Part shown: positions 12,830 to 20,756 of the stretch, in pieces
Position numbering within the stretch: the stretch's first letter is position 1
How the letters are laid out: every line of letters starts with the position of its first letter
Origin: Candidatus Saccharimonadota bacterium
Lineage (GTDB): Bacteria; Patescibacteriota; Saccharimonadia; Saccharimonadales; SLHW01
Direction of reading: 5' to 3'
Length of the DNA: 25,339 nt
NCBI GenBank assembly: GCA_007135955.1
Contig: SLHW01000011.1
Coordinates: 1 to 25,339 of the forward strand
Made by a program: the position numbers and the translations under genes
Notes under the pieces: model-generated
Database searches by the model: none
What the model was told of the DNA's origin: nothing
What the model saw: only the letters and a program-made list of their open reading frames with translations

Positions 12830-12859
12830 TTTATAGAAAGGACTCCCGTCACACTTCAA
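12830..12859 (-). promoter_or_regulatory. ndk promoter
   Basis: Minus strand TTGAAG (12854-12859), 18 bases, TATAAA (12830-12835). The boxes match consensus at four and five of six positions respectively. Confidence 0.55.
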
Positions 12860-12877
12860 CACTAAGCTAATCTCAAG

Positions 12878-12906
12878 TTTACCGCTCATGTTAGATGTCG
12901 TACAAT
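12878..12906 (+). promoter_or_regulatory. Recombinase promoter, leaderless
   Basis: TTTACC (12878-12883), 17 bases, TACAAT (12901-12906), then six bases and the ATG at 12913. Transcription would start on the start codon itself. Confidence 0.55.
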
Positions 12907-12912
12907 ATAGGT

Positions 12913-13827
12913 ATGCGATTTGAAAAAACAAAAGCAGACTTTTTAGAATATCTCGAGATTGAACAAAATAAATCACAAAAAACTATTGAGAATTACGACC
13001 ACTACCTCAACAGATTAATTGACTTTGCTGGCGATATCACTATAGCCGATATTACACCAGAGCTAGTGCGCAAATGGCGACTATGGCTCAACCGACTGGG
13101 TACTAATACTTCCGATGAGCTAGGGAAAAACACACAGAACTACCACTTAATTGCTCTGCGTAGCTTCCTGAAGTTTTGCGCAAAGCGAGACATCCCGGCC
13201 CTAAGCGCTGATAAGATAGAGCTCGGTAAAACTAACCGCAAACAAGTTACGTACCTGTCGTTTGAAGAGTTACAGTCACTGCTTGACGCCGTCAAGACAG
13301 ATACTGAAACTGGGCTTAGAGACAAGGCGATTATAGAGCTGCTATTCTCGTCAGGGCTACGAGTATCGGAATTAGTGAACTTAAACCAAGATCACATCAA
13401 CCTCAAGCGTAAAGAATTTACTGTTCGCGGTAAGGGGCAAAAAGATCGACCAGTGTTCATTAGTGACGAAGCGGCTGACTGGGTAGTGAAGTATCTAGAA
13501 AAGCGAAGTGACAGCAGTCCGGCGTTATTTATCCGCTACGGTGGGCACAAGATGACCGATACGAGCGGCGACTTTTTGCGCTTAAGCGCTCGGAGCGTCC
13601 AGCGTATGGTTGCTCGCTACGGCAAGCTAGCTGGAATTACTAAAAAAGTCAGCCCACACACTCTACGCCACTCGTTTGCAACTGACCTACTAATGAATGG
13701 AGCTGATATCCGTAGCGTGCAAGCCATGCTCGGCCATAGCAACATCGCTACGACACAAATTTATACACATGTCACTGACCCGCATTTACGTGACATGCAC
13801 CAGAAATTCCATCGCAAAACAAACTAA
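12913..13827 (+). CDS. xerC: XerC/XerD-type tyrosine recombinase
   Basis: Site-specific recombinase of 304 residues, probably for chromosome dimer resolution. The N-terminal SAM-like core-binding domain contains FLEYLEIEQNKSQKTIENY. The catalytic domain holds all expected residues: Arg150 (SSGLRVSEL), Lys174 (RGKGQKDR), His249 and Arg252 (HTLRHSFATDLL), His275 (LGHSNIATTQ) and nucleophile Tyr284 (IYTH). The ATG at 12913 is preferred over the in-frame ATG at 12895 because a -10 box covers 12901-12906. No attachment site or integrated element is visible and it lies among housekeeping genes, so a chromosomal Xer role fits better than a phage integrase. XerC and XerD cannot be told apart here. 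Confidence 0.9.
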   Translation: MRFEKTKADFLEYLEIEQNKSQKTIENYDHYLNRLIDFAGDITIADITPELVRKWRLWLNRLGTNTSDELGKNTQNYHLIALRSFLKFCAKRDIPALSADKIELGKTNRKQVTYLSFEELQSLLDAVKTDTETGLRDKAIIELLFSSGLRVSELVNLNQDHINLKRKEFTVRGKGQKDRPVFISDEAADWVVKYLEKRSDSSPALFIRYGGHKMTDTSGDFLRLSARSVQRMVARYGKLAGITKKVSPHTLRHSFATDLLMNGADIRSVQAMLGHSNIATTQIYTHVTDPHLRDMHQKFHRKTN

Positions 13828-13860
13828 GTTGTTAATCCAATAATATAAACTCTATTTCGA

Positions 13861-14925
13861 TCAAGGAAGGGCGCAAATAGCGTCACCCTCGTTAGTCCCA
13901 CCATTAGGATAAACTGAGTAAGGCTTACAGATGCCACCAGTAGCCTCTAGAACAAACCCCGGATATGGGAATTCTGGAGTAAGCGGAGCACGGACTTGAA
14001 TACGCCGGAGAACATCACCTGCTCGTCCAGTTGAGTCAATGATGGCCTGCTGGCCAGCGAAGCGAATACCACCAGCTCCACCTGCTCTCGTGCCATCTAC
14101 CAATACAGAAGCAGGTCCATAAATCGATCGAATAGTCATGAGATATTCAGAGGCGCTAACTCCTCCCATGCTGCTTATCGTGAAGTTGCATGCCCGCTGA
14201 CCATCAGTTGGGTTGCAGTTAGTTTCAAATATTTGACCTTGGTTTTGTACATTACCGCTACCTGATATAAAGCTGCCGGTATTATTACCTCCGCTCGAGG
14301 GGCGTAAAAAGAACGTCATGGTGTTTTCAACTAAAGCTTGTCGGTTGATATCATTTAACGGAGTTAGGCTAACACGTAAAACTGGTGCGGCAGAAAAGTC
14401 ACTTGCTTGATTAGTGAAGCTGGTCCCACTAGAAAATCCGATAGGAGGAGCGGGCATGTTTTCGGCTTGCCAGCTTATTGTCAAGCTGTCGACTGGTACT
14501 GATATACCGTCTTCATCAACGGCATTGATACGGATAACCTTAGGTTGTGTGGTGCCAATTGAGCCGTATTCTAGATTCTCAGGTGCAGCTTCAACAAGGA
14601 CACAAGTGTATTCCACACCTGCATCAAGATCCGGCGACCAAAGAGTTGTATCACTTACATCACATGTATTCTTTGAGCTAACCAAGCTAGCAGTAGCGTC
14701 ATCGAGGAGAAGTTTCGTTGCGTCGTTAACGCCTGTTTCAGCTGCGTAAAATGCCTGGGTACTCAGCTGTCTATCAAGGGCTGAGCGCTGCTCTCTTGTC
14801 GCCACCCGCAAAAAGCCAACTGTAACTAAGACGACTAGCGCAACGATGATTAAAGTTACGATAATCGCAGCGAAGCCAGATTGATCGCTTTTGATGTTCT
14901 GTGTATTGCTCTTTGATTGTTTCAT
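13861..14925 (-). CDS. PilX-like minor pilus protein
   Basis: Secreted or pilus-associated protein of 354 residues. Near the N-terminus is GFAAIIVTLIIVALVVLVTV (17-36), then REQRSALDRQLSTQAFYAAETGVNDA, typical of the PilX N-terminal region. The prepilin Glu at position +5 is replaced by Ile, so it is a divergent prepilin; cleavage after Gly17 is possible. The remaining ~300 residues are polar and Thr/Ser/Gly-rich with scattered cysteines, suggesting a beta-rich extracellular domain. It is the last gene of the pilus locus and converges on the recombinase gene with 33 bases between the stops. No strong terminator is visible there. Confidence 0.8.
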   Translation of the reverse strand: MKQSKSNTQNIKSDQSGFAAIIVTLIIVALVVLVTVGFLRVATREQRSALDRQLSTQAFYAAETGVNDATKLLLDDATASLVSSKNTCDVSDTTLWSPDLDAGVEYTCVLVEAAPENLEYGSIGTTQPKVIRINAVDEDGISVPVDSLTISWQAENMPAPPIGFSSGTSFTNQASDFSAAPVLRVSLTPLNDINRQALVENTMTFFLRPSSGGNNTGSFISGSGNVQNQGQIFETNCNPTDGQRACNFTISSMGGVSASEYLMTIRSIYGPASVLVDGTRAGGAGGIRFAGQQAIIDSTGRAGDVLRRIQVRAPLTPEFPYPGFVLEATGGICKPYSVYPNGGTNEGDAICALP

Positions 14926-14970
14926 GACAACTCTTTTATATTCTTGTTACGTTTATAATAGCATCTTTTT

Positions 14971-15603
14971 TTATAATACTCTTCTCGATACTAGGGTCGC
15001 GAGCTCAGATATTGCACAAAACTCAGTTCCTACGGGAGCACTACGGCAAACAACCCTTTCTGCACCATCAAGGTCGACAGCACTACCATCGGCTGCGAGG
15101 CCCTGCAATAAATCATCTTCACCATAAGCAATACTGGTATTTACCCTGTATTGATCAGTGTTTGGAATTATCTGAACGTCAAAAGCAGTTAAGCGCATGT
15201 TATCGCCAAGTAATTCAGTGCCACCAGATGGATTTGGATCGTGCGTGCACTGAGCTCCAGCTTCATCTTTGTATAAGCCGTGGGTCACGCCACTAGCACC
15301 AATTTGTTGATTGATAACCGGAGAATAGCGACTACCACCAACACAAAGAGCAAGCAGTTTGCCATCCCCGGCGTCGCGCACAAAATTTGGCTCAGAACCG
15401 CTAAACTGGATGGCGCGACTTACTTCATCGATAATCGTTCGATTGACGTCCTGAGTTCTAGTGGTAATGACGCTCCGATAATACATCCGACCTATCTGCA
15501 TTAACCCAGCAGCCGCGCCGATAAGTATCAAAGAAAAAACGGTCATAGCGAACAGTAACTCTACGATAGTGAACCCCTGATTCGTCTTTGCTGTCTTTTT
15601 CAT
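14971..15603 (-). CDS. Prepilin-like minor pilin (PilW-type)
   Basis: Minor pilin of 210 residues. The class III signal peptide is classical: a short basic leader, then G10/FTIVELLFAMTVFSL with Glu at +5, followed by a long amphipathic helix (TTRTQDVNRTIIDEVSRAIQF). The C-terminal part is polar with cysteine pairs. PilD should cleave and N-methylate it. AGGA sits eight bases before the ATG, and nine bases separate it from the preceding gene, so it is co-transcribed. Placement beside three other minor pilins suggests a tip or priming complex. The PilW label rests on signal and position, not on sequence I can align. Confidence 0.85.
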   Translation of the reverse strand: MKKTAKTNQGFTIVELLFAMTVFSLILIGAAAGLMQIGRMYYRSVITTRTQDVNRTIIDEVSRAIQFSGSEPNFVRDAGDGKLLALCVGGSRYSPVINQQIGASGVTHGLYKDEAGAQCTHDPNPSGGTELLGDNMRLTAFDVQIIPNTDQYRVNTSIAYGEDDLLQGLAADGSAVDLDGAERVVCRSAPVGTEFCAISELATLVSRRVL

Positions 15604-15612
15604 ATGTTTTTC

Positions 15613-16101
15613 CTAATCTATTCCGTATACCATGCGGTTTTGGTCGATCGCAGATCCGTCCGCTCGCTCCCAACGAACTGTTGATACATATCTACCATCA
15701 CCTCTTTGCTCTACATGTACATGATAGAGGTCATTAAAAACACATTGACTGGGGTAGTCTTCTCCGCCAGTTCCATCACCAGATGTCAACACGACACTAG
15801 TGAGATCATCAAGGCCTGAAATCTCACTTTCAATAAAGTGATTGACGACATTGCCGCTGTTATCTATACAGAAATAATCAGAGCCGATAGTGCCACCAGC
15901 AGTAATGATTGATTTGATTGATTCAATTTGTTGCTCGGCGACCTTAGTAGCCTGAGTACGTTCTTGTGATTGACGAGTAATGCTCGAACTTCGTGAAGCG
16001 GTGGCGTATGCGCCAGTTATTACTACACTAATTATCATCAAGGCCGTAAGAACCTCTATTATTGTGCTGCCTGCTTGATTATTTTTTAATCCCACTCGCA
16101 T
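15613..16101 (-). CDS. Prepilin-like minor pilin (PilV-type)
   Basis: Minor pilin of 162 residues. The leader MRVGLKNNQAG ends at Gly11, followed by STIIEVLTALMIISVVITGA with Glu at +5 and then RSQERTQATKVAEQQIESIKS, a typical PilV-like helix. The Phe usual at +1 is Ser here. The rest is a short globular domain with two or three cysteines. Its start overlaps the end of the upstream minor-pilin gene by 16 bases, and GGGGTGG precedes the ATG, so the pair is tightly coupled. Confidence 0.85.
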   Translation of the reverse strand: MRVGLKNNQAGSTIIEVLTALMIISVVITGAYATASRSSSITRQSQERTQATKVAEQQIESIKSIITAGGTIGSDYFCIDNSGNVVNHFIESEISGLDDLTSVVLTSGDGTGGEDYPSQCVFNDLYHVHVEQRGDGRYVSTVRWERADGSAIDQNRMVYGID

Positions 16102-16904
16102 ACCACCCCGTATTCTTGCTCTGCATCTTGATTTATGCTTGTTGACAGTTGTCTACCGTCGGCTCCTAATACAATAACAGCCTTTTGGTTGACTACCTCA
16201 ATATCTAAGCAAAGATATATTGCTTCATCAGGACTTACTTGTCGTAGACCATTTGGAAAATCTGCAAAATTACTATCACTTGTATACAGATTAACGGCTT
16301 GCTGACCAGACTCAAGGCTAGATGAAGTGTTTGAATTATTGCCGATATCAGACAAATAAGCAAAATAATTTATTGGCTCGCTTGAGAGGTCATCGCTCGG
16401 ATCGCTAGAGATAACTATTCTGGTAATCTCAAGTCCCCAGGCAGTTGTGTAGCTATTCTTCAAAATATCGATAGCTGTCAACTGAACATCTTCGTGGTTA
16501 TCAAGAATACTCCTAGCTGAACCAAGCGGTGGATTAGCTGCTGCAATAGCATGAATGGCTAGCTGGTCTTGCTGAGTATTATCATAAGAGACCGCCTTGC
16601 CAACAAAGACGCACTCTTCACGAGTTCCTTGCTGATTGGATGAGATTGGTTCGATATTTAATTGAGTATCCCCGAAGTCACCGAGAGAACAACTGAATTC
16701 TGTGTTTGGGAAAAAGCCGGTTGAGACATCGTTGATTACGGTCTGGATTTTGCTATCTAGCTCTCGAACTGATTGACGATATTGTACTTGCCCTTGCCGA
16801 CCATTAAACATCGCGAAAGCACTTATAAAGATAAAACTACTAATAACTATAAATATCAACGCCTCGAGAAGCGTATAGCCGCTGTTTTTCAGTGGTCGAA
16901 TCAT
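16086..16904 (-). CDS. Prepilin-like minor pilin, 272 aa
   Basis: Minor pilin with leader MIRPLKNSG, processing site G9/YTLLEALIFIVISSFIFISA with Glu at +5, and a helix VQYRQSVRELDSKIQTVINDV. The globular part is rich in Asn, Ser and Asp with a few cysteines and matches no specific family I recognise. It opens the minor-pilin group after pilD. An extended -10 (TGC TATACT, 16911-16919) lies exactly six bases before the ATG, so the group probably has its own leaderless promoter besides read-through from pilD, 41 bases upstream. Confidence 0.82.
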   Translation of the reverse strand: MIRPLKNSGYTLLEALIFIVISSFIFISAFAMFNGRQGQVQYRQSVRELDSKIQTVINDVSTGFFPNTEFSCSLGDFGDTQLNIEPISSNQQGTREECVFVGKAVSYDNTQQDQLAIHAIAAANPPLGSARSILDNHEDVQLTAIDILKNSYTTAWGLEITRIVISSDPSDDLSSEPINYFAYLSDIGNNSNTSSSLESGQQAVNLYTSDSNFADFPNGLRQVSPDEAIYLCLDIEVVNQKAVIVLGADGRQLSTSINQDAEQEYGVVCEWD

Positions 16905-16910
16905 AAAATT

Positions 16911-16919
16911 AGTATAGCA
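16911..16919 (-). promoter_or_regulatory. Extended -10 before the minor-pilin genes
   Basis: Minus strand TGC TATACT is followed after six bases by the ATG at 16904. TTAACA at 16936-16941 is a near-consensus -35, though at a long 19-base spacing. Confidence 0.5.
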
Positions 16920-16945
16920 TAAGGGGTTTGGTTGTTGTTAATTAT

Positions 16946-17746
16946 TTATAACGTTAGCAAACCTAGGTACCAAGACAAGACATCTTGATAAAACAAAAAA
17001 GTAATTACTGTAGCCAAGATAAGAAACGGCCCAAACGGAAGTCGAGACACTAGGGCTGATTTATCGATGATAATCTTTGGTAAACTGGCTAGCGTTCCCA
17101 GTAAAGAAGCCAAAAAAACTACCATGAGTGCGCCAACAGGACTGCCGGCAACCAGGCCAAGCCCAAATCCCAGCTTGACGTCACCGCCACCTATCCATTT
17201 GCCATTGGAGACTTGATGTAGTACATAAAAAAAACCGGCGATAACAACTGCTGCCAAAATACCAGATAGCAAAACGGGCACTCCCTCTGTCGCCGCACGA
17301 ACAATCAGCAGTACTGCCGCAAAGACTGAAAAGACTACAATCAATCTATTAGGAAGTAGCATCCAGCGCAAATCATAGACGAGTAGAGCGGTCAACACTA
17401 CTAGGGCTAGTAACCAAACAACAAACAGCACTATGCCTGCGGCATCAAAACTATGGGGCCAAAAGACATAAGACGTGATAAATAACAACGGTACTAGCAG
17501 TTCGGCGATTGGCGTGTCCTCAATTGACTTGTGGCAGTAGCGACACCTACCTCTGAGAACTAACCAGCTGATAACTGGGAGCAGATCCTTGGCGGCCAGC
17601 GTGGTCTGGCAATGCGTACACATTGAGCGACCCGACCAGACGGTTAACTTTTGTTTGCTTGTAGCGCTTCTGTGCATGCGCCAGACGAGAGCGTTTACAA
17701 AACTACCGAGCGCCAGACCGATTACAACGAGTATACCGATAATCAT
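16946..17746 (-). CDS. pilD: Prepilin peptidase / N-methyltransferase PilD
   Basis: Membrane aspartic protease that removes prepilin leaders and methylates the new N-terminus. The 266 residues contain the cytoplasmic zinc-type motifs CTHC (43-46) and CRYC (68-71), and the catalytic aspartates Asp125 (YDLRWMLLPN) and Asp189 in GGGDVKLG (186-193), plus about eight hydrophobic segments. It should process the five prepilin-like proteins encoded beside it. The gene lies 20 bases beyond the terminator at 17766-17794, which leaves no room for a full promoter, so expression probably depends on read-through from pilA. No clear ribosome binding site is visible. Confidence 0.95.
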   Translation of the reverse strand: MIIGILVVIGLALGSFVNALVWRMHRSATSKQKLTVWSGRSMCTHCQTTLAAKDLLPVISWLVLRGRCRYCHKSIEDTPIAELLVPLLFITSYVFWPHSFDAAGIVLFVVWLLALVVLTALLVYDLRWMLLPNRLIVVFSVFAAVLLIVRAATEGVPVLLSGILAAVVIAGFFYVLHQVSNGKWIGGGDVKLGFGLGLVAGSPVGALMVVFLASLLGTLASLPKIIIDKSALVSRLPFGPFLILATVITFLFYQDVLSWYLGLLTL

Positions 17747-17765
17747 ATACGCTTAAGCTTACAAT

Positions 17766-17794
17766 AAAAGAAGGGTCGGTGCGACCCTTCTTTT
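17766..17794 (-). terminator. Terminator between major pilin and pilD
   Basis: AAAAGAAGGGTCG (17766-17778) pairs perfectly with CGACCCTTCTTTT (17782-17794) around a three-base loop: 13 bp, ending in T on either strand. On the minus strand it follows the pilin stop by 28 bases. It likely lowers expression of pilD relative to the pilin. Confidence 0.9.
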
Positions 17795-17822
17795 AGCTTA
17801 ATTGTGTGCTAGTGGTATCTTT

Positions 17823-18344
17823 CTATGAATCTACGCAGCGTCCTTCGACTTGATTGCCAGCCTGCTCAACAGCATACTGTACAGCAACATTTCTGCTTGC
17901 AACGTCAGTGTTAGTTACTGAGCCAGGATCAGGATCATTGGTACAGGAAGCACCTGGTACAATTCTTAAAGTAGTAAGATCATCTATTGCTTCCAGTGAA
18001 GTTGCAAATACTTCAGCCTCTAGATCGCTCTCGGCTGGGCTTTCAGCAATATCATACTGTGTCAGGTCACCTAAATCATTTACAACTGAGTCGAGTGCGC
18101 CAGGGCCGTTTGTTGGGTCAGTGGGAAATACTTGCCCATTATTGTTAGCTGACCAGTTTTGCACTGAAGTAACCACTCGAGCGGCATCTGATTGTCGTGC
18201 TGAGTTACGTTGGTTGCGCTGTAGCTGCGGAATTGCTACCAAGACGACAACGAGGATAAGTGCTGCGATCGCAAGCACAATTAGGACTTCGATGATGGTG
18301 AAGCCATCTTCTTTTTTACTGATTTTCTTAAGCTGTTGTTTCAT
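17823..18344 (-). CDS. pilA: Major type IV pilin
   Basis: Structural pilus subunit of 173 residues. The leader MKQQLKKISKKEDG is followed by FTIIEVLIVLAIAALILVVV with Glu at +5, the strongest pilin signature in the locus, then the alpha-1 helix (IPQLQRNQRNSARQSDAARVVTS in part). Two C-terminal cysteines (in GASC and GRCVDS) could close the disulfide-bounded D-region. Its own promoter at 18390-18418 and the terminator just downstream mark it as separately and highly expressed, consistent with the major subunit. The leader has AAAAGGG about 12 bases before the ATG. Confidence 0.9.
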   Translation of the reverse strand: MKQQLKKISKKEDGFTIIEVLIVLAIAALILVVVLVAIPQLQRNQRNSARQSDAARVVTSVQNWSANNNGQVFPTDPTNGPGALDSVVNDLGDLTQYDIAESPAESDLEAEVFATSLEAIDDLTTLRIVPGASCTNDPDPGSVTNTDVASRNVAVQYAVEQAGNQVEGRCVDS

Positions 18345-18389
18345 GTTGTTTGGTGCCCTTTTCTAGTTATGTTAACAATTATGCTTGTG

Positions 18390-18418
18390 ATTGTAGCGAT
18401 TTGTTCATGAAAAAGCAA
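18390..18418 (-). promoter_or_regulatory. Major pilin promoter
   Basis: Minus strand TTGCTT (18413-18418), 17 bases, TACAAT (18390-18395). It lies in the 94-base gap after pilC and gives a leader of about 40 bases. Confidence 0.6.
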
Positions 18419-18427
18419 CAGCATTAT

Positions 18428-18436
18428 TGTGGATAA
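18428..18436 (-). promoter_or_regulatory. Consensus DnaA box upstream of the pilin promoter
   Basis: TGTGGATAA is the reverse complement of the consensus DnaA 9-mer. It lies ten bases upstream of the pilin -35, so it could affect transcription if bound. Confidence 0.35.
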
Positions 18437-18438
18437 CC

Positions 18439-19659
18439 CTAGACACTGAATGTATCAGTACCAACCAGACCGTATATCGGTAGCAAGATAGCGGCAACGA
18501 TGGTCAACGCTACTACACCTAGCACGATCATCAACACTGGTTCAATAATAGTCGATATGGTCTTAATCTGATTGTCGACTTCTTTTTCGTAGTAATCGGC
18601 TGTTTTTTGAAGCATATCTTCCATCGCACCAGACTGTTCGCCAATTCGGAGCATATTTGGCACTAGGACTAAAAAGTTTGGATCGTTTTCTAGTGTGTCT
18701 GATAACGCCTTGCCGCCACGTACCTTTTCTATGGCACGCTCAAGTGACTTTTCTATATGATAGTTGTTCACCGCTCGCGAGGTAATCTCAAGCATTTGAA
18801 GAAGAGGCACGCCGCTAGAAACAAGTGTCGTAGCAGTGCGAGCGAAGCGAGCCATATACATCTTCATAAATAGCTCACCGATTAGCCAAGTTCGCATTTT
18901 GGCCTTGTCAACGAAGCGTCTTCCGCCAAGGCTGCGCACCCATCTACCAGTAAAGAATATTATCAGGCCGACAACCAGCAAGAATGCCCACCAATAGTTG
19001 ACAACAAAATCAGACAAGGCAAGCAATATACGGGTTAAGATTGGCAGCTGGACATCCGGTAATCCCTCGTAGAGATCCCGAACTTCTGGCAACACAGCTA
19101 CGAGCATAAAAGTCACAACGCCAACCATCACTAGCAATACCACAAGCGGATATATCATGGCGCCACGAACCTTACTGATGATATCGGCATCTTTTTCTTG
19201 TTGGTCGGCAAGACGTAGCAATGATTTATCGAGCGTGCCGGATGCTTCACCTGCGGCTACTAGGTTAATGTATATTTCATTAAACACTTCCGGGTGTTTT
19301 TCTAGTGCCTTTGAGAAGGCTGAGCCTCCCTCGATATCTGCGATAAGTTGCGAGATTATATACTTGAGTTTTTTATTTTCGGTCTGGTTGCCGACGTTAC
19401 GCAGGCTTTGTAGCAACGGCAAACCAGCATTAATCAGTGTTGACAACTGTCTAGAAAATAGAATGCGATCCTTGGCTTTCACTCGGTTGATATACTTGTC
19501 TAAGCCGCCAGACTTAGCATCTTTTGGTGTTATCTCAAGCGGCGCTAAGCCCTCTTGTTTAATCAGCTTAGCTGCTGCTTGCTCGCTATCGGCCTGTACT
19601 TGTGCGGACACCTTGCGACCAGTTGCTGGATCTTTAGCAGTGTATTTAAAAACAAGCAT
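18439..19659 (-). CDS. pilC: Type IV pilus platform protein PilC
   Basis: Inner-membrane platform of the pilus motor, 406 residues. The start MLVFKYTAKDPATGRKVSA is typical of the GspF/PilC N-domain. Two repeated T2SSF domains follow: one from RQLSTLINAGLPLLQSLRNV, the other from ARTATTLVSSGVPLLQMLEI. Three membrane segments appear (about 170-200, 220-240 and 370-395). It couples the PilB and PilT ATPases to pilin assembly. AGGG lies eight bases before the ATG and the pilT stop is nine bases upstream. The pilus operon transcript probably continues into it, with the pilin then transcribed separately. Confidence 0.96.
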   Translation of the reverse strand: MLVFKYTAKDPATGRKVSAQVQADSEQAAAKLIKQEGLAPLEITPKDAKSGGLDKYINRVKAKDRILFSRQLSTLINAGLPLLQSLRNVGNQTENKKLKYIISQLIADIEGGSAFSKALEKHPEVFNEIYINLVAAGEASGTLDKSLLRLADQQEKDADIISKVRGAMIYPLVVLLVMVGVVTFMLVAVLPEVRDLYEGLPDVQLPILTRILLALSDFVVNYWWAFLLVVGLIIFFTGRWVRSLGGRRFVDKAKMRTWLIGELFMKMYMARFARTATTLVSSGVPLLQMLEITSRAVNNYHIEKSLERAIEKVRGGKALSDTLENDPNFLVLVPNMLRIGEQSGAMEDMLQKTADYYEKEVDNQIKTISTIIEPVLMIVLGVVALTIVAAILLPIYGLVGTDTFSV

Positions 19660-19668
19660 GTTCTTACC

Positions 19669-20745
19669 CTAGCCTCTCATCAATCTGTCTAATTCTTCGA
19701 TATCGACTGCGACCATGCGTGCATCATCATAGGTAATGGTCCCGTTATGGATAAGCTCTACGAGTGTCTTATCCATCGATTGCATGCCGTGTTCGCCACC
19801 AGTTTGGATAACCGCTTCGAGCTGATGCGTTTTGCCTTCTCGGATAATATTACGAACTGCAGGTGTTGCGAGTAATATTTCAGCGGAAGCAACTCGGCCG
19901 CCACCAATAGAAGGAATAAGTCGCTGAGAGCAAATTGCCATAAGAATGTTAGATAGCTGTGTACGGATTTGTCCTTGTTGATGTGGCGGGAATACATCAA
20001 TCATACGGTCAATACTTTGAGCGGCAGAGTTAGTGTGTAGCGTAGCAAAGACCAAGTGGCCAGTTTCAGCGATAGTAATCGCTGATGCAATCGTCTCAAG
20101 ATCACGCATCTCACCAATAAGCACTACATCTGGGTCCTGACGAAGACTGCTGCGAAGTGCCGCCGAGAAAGAATATGTGTCATAGTGTACTTCACGTTGA
20201 ACTACAACCGATTTAATCGATTTATGCGTAAACTCAATCGGGTCTTCAATTGTAACAATATGTTCGGCTCGCTCTTGATTAATTTTGTGAAGTAAGGCTG
20301 CGAGCGTAGTTGACTTACCCGACCCCGTCGGTCCAGTCACAAGCACAAGGCCGCGTGGATATTCAGCGAACTTATTTACAACCTGCGGCAAGCCAAGCTG
20401 CTCGATGGTAAGAAGCTCATTTGGTATTAGTCGTAACGCAGCTGCTAAATTGCCCCGTTCATGAAAAGCGTTAACACGAAAACGACCTAGGTCACCGAAC
20501 GCAAAACTAAAGTCGAATTCTTTGTCTTTAAGTAAGATTTGCTTTTGATCTTCGTCAAGTATAGAAAAAATCAATGACTCAACTGCTTCTTCAGTGAGAA
20601 CGTCAACGCCACCACTTACCGGTGTCAAAGCGCCATCAATACGAATATACGGAGGCAGCCCAACTTGCAAGTGCAGATCAGATCCTTTTTTCTTGATAAC
20701 TTCTTCTAGTAATATCTCGATGCGTAGTTGATGTGATGTAGCCAT
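19669..20745 (-). CDS. pilT: Twitching motility / retraction ATPase PilT
   Basis: Hexameric ATPase that retracts the pilus, 358 residues. It has an N-terminal PAS-like domain, Walker A GPTGSGKS (138-145), the acidic Asp-box IEDPIEF, Walker B RQDPDVVLIGEMRD (202-215), a His-box GHLVFATLHTNSA, and AVRNIIRE (296-303). The last corresponds to the AIRNLIRE motif that distinguishes PilT from PilB. It should power twitching or DNA uptake. GAGGA precedes the ATG, and eleven bases separate it from pilB. The whole protein is collinear with E. coli/Pseudomonas-type PilT with no gap. Confidence 0.97.
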   Translation of the reverse strand: MATSHQLRIEILLEEVIKKKGSDLHLQVGLPPYIRIDGALTPVSGGVDVLTEEAVESLIFSILDEDQKQILLKDKEFDFSFAFGDLGRFRVNAFHERGNLAAALRLIPNELLTIEQLGLPQVVNKFAEYPRGLVLVTGPTGSGKSTTLAALLHKINQERAEHIVTIEDPIEFTHKSIKSVVVQREVHYDTYSFSAALRSSLRQDPDVVLIGEMRDLETIASAITIAETGHLVFATLHTNSAAQSIDRMIDVFPPHQQGQIRTQLSNILMAICSQRLIPSIGGGRVASAEILLATPAVRNIIREGKTHQLEAVIQTGGEHGMQSMDKTLVELIHNGTITYDDARMVAVDIEELDRLMRG

Positions 20746-20756
20746 AATTCCTCTCT

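Noticed and set aside
12913..13827. Phage or integrative-element integrase
   Set aside because: Sequence and length fit chromosomal XerC/D, its neighbours are housekeeping genes, and no attachment-site repeats or cargo genes are seen. The nearby tRNA-Arg shows no duplicated 3' end.
14414..19672. Long plus-strand frames opposite the pilus genes (for example 17854-18366 and 19157-19672)
   Set aside because: They are antisense shadows of clearly recognised pilin and PilC genes and resemble no protein family.
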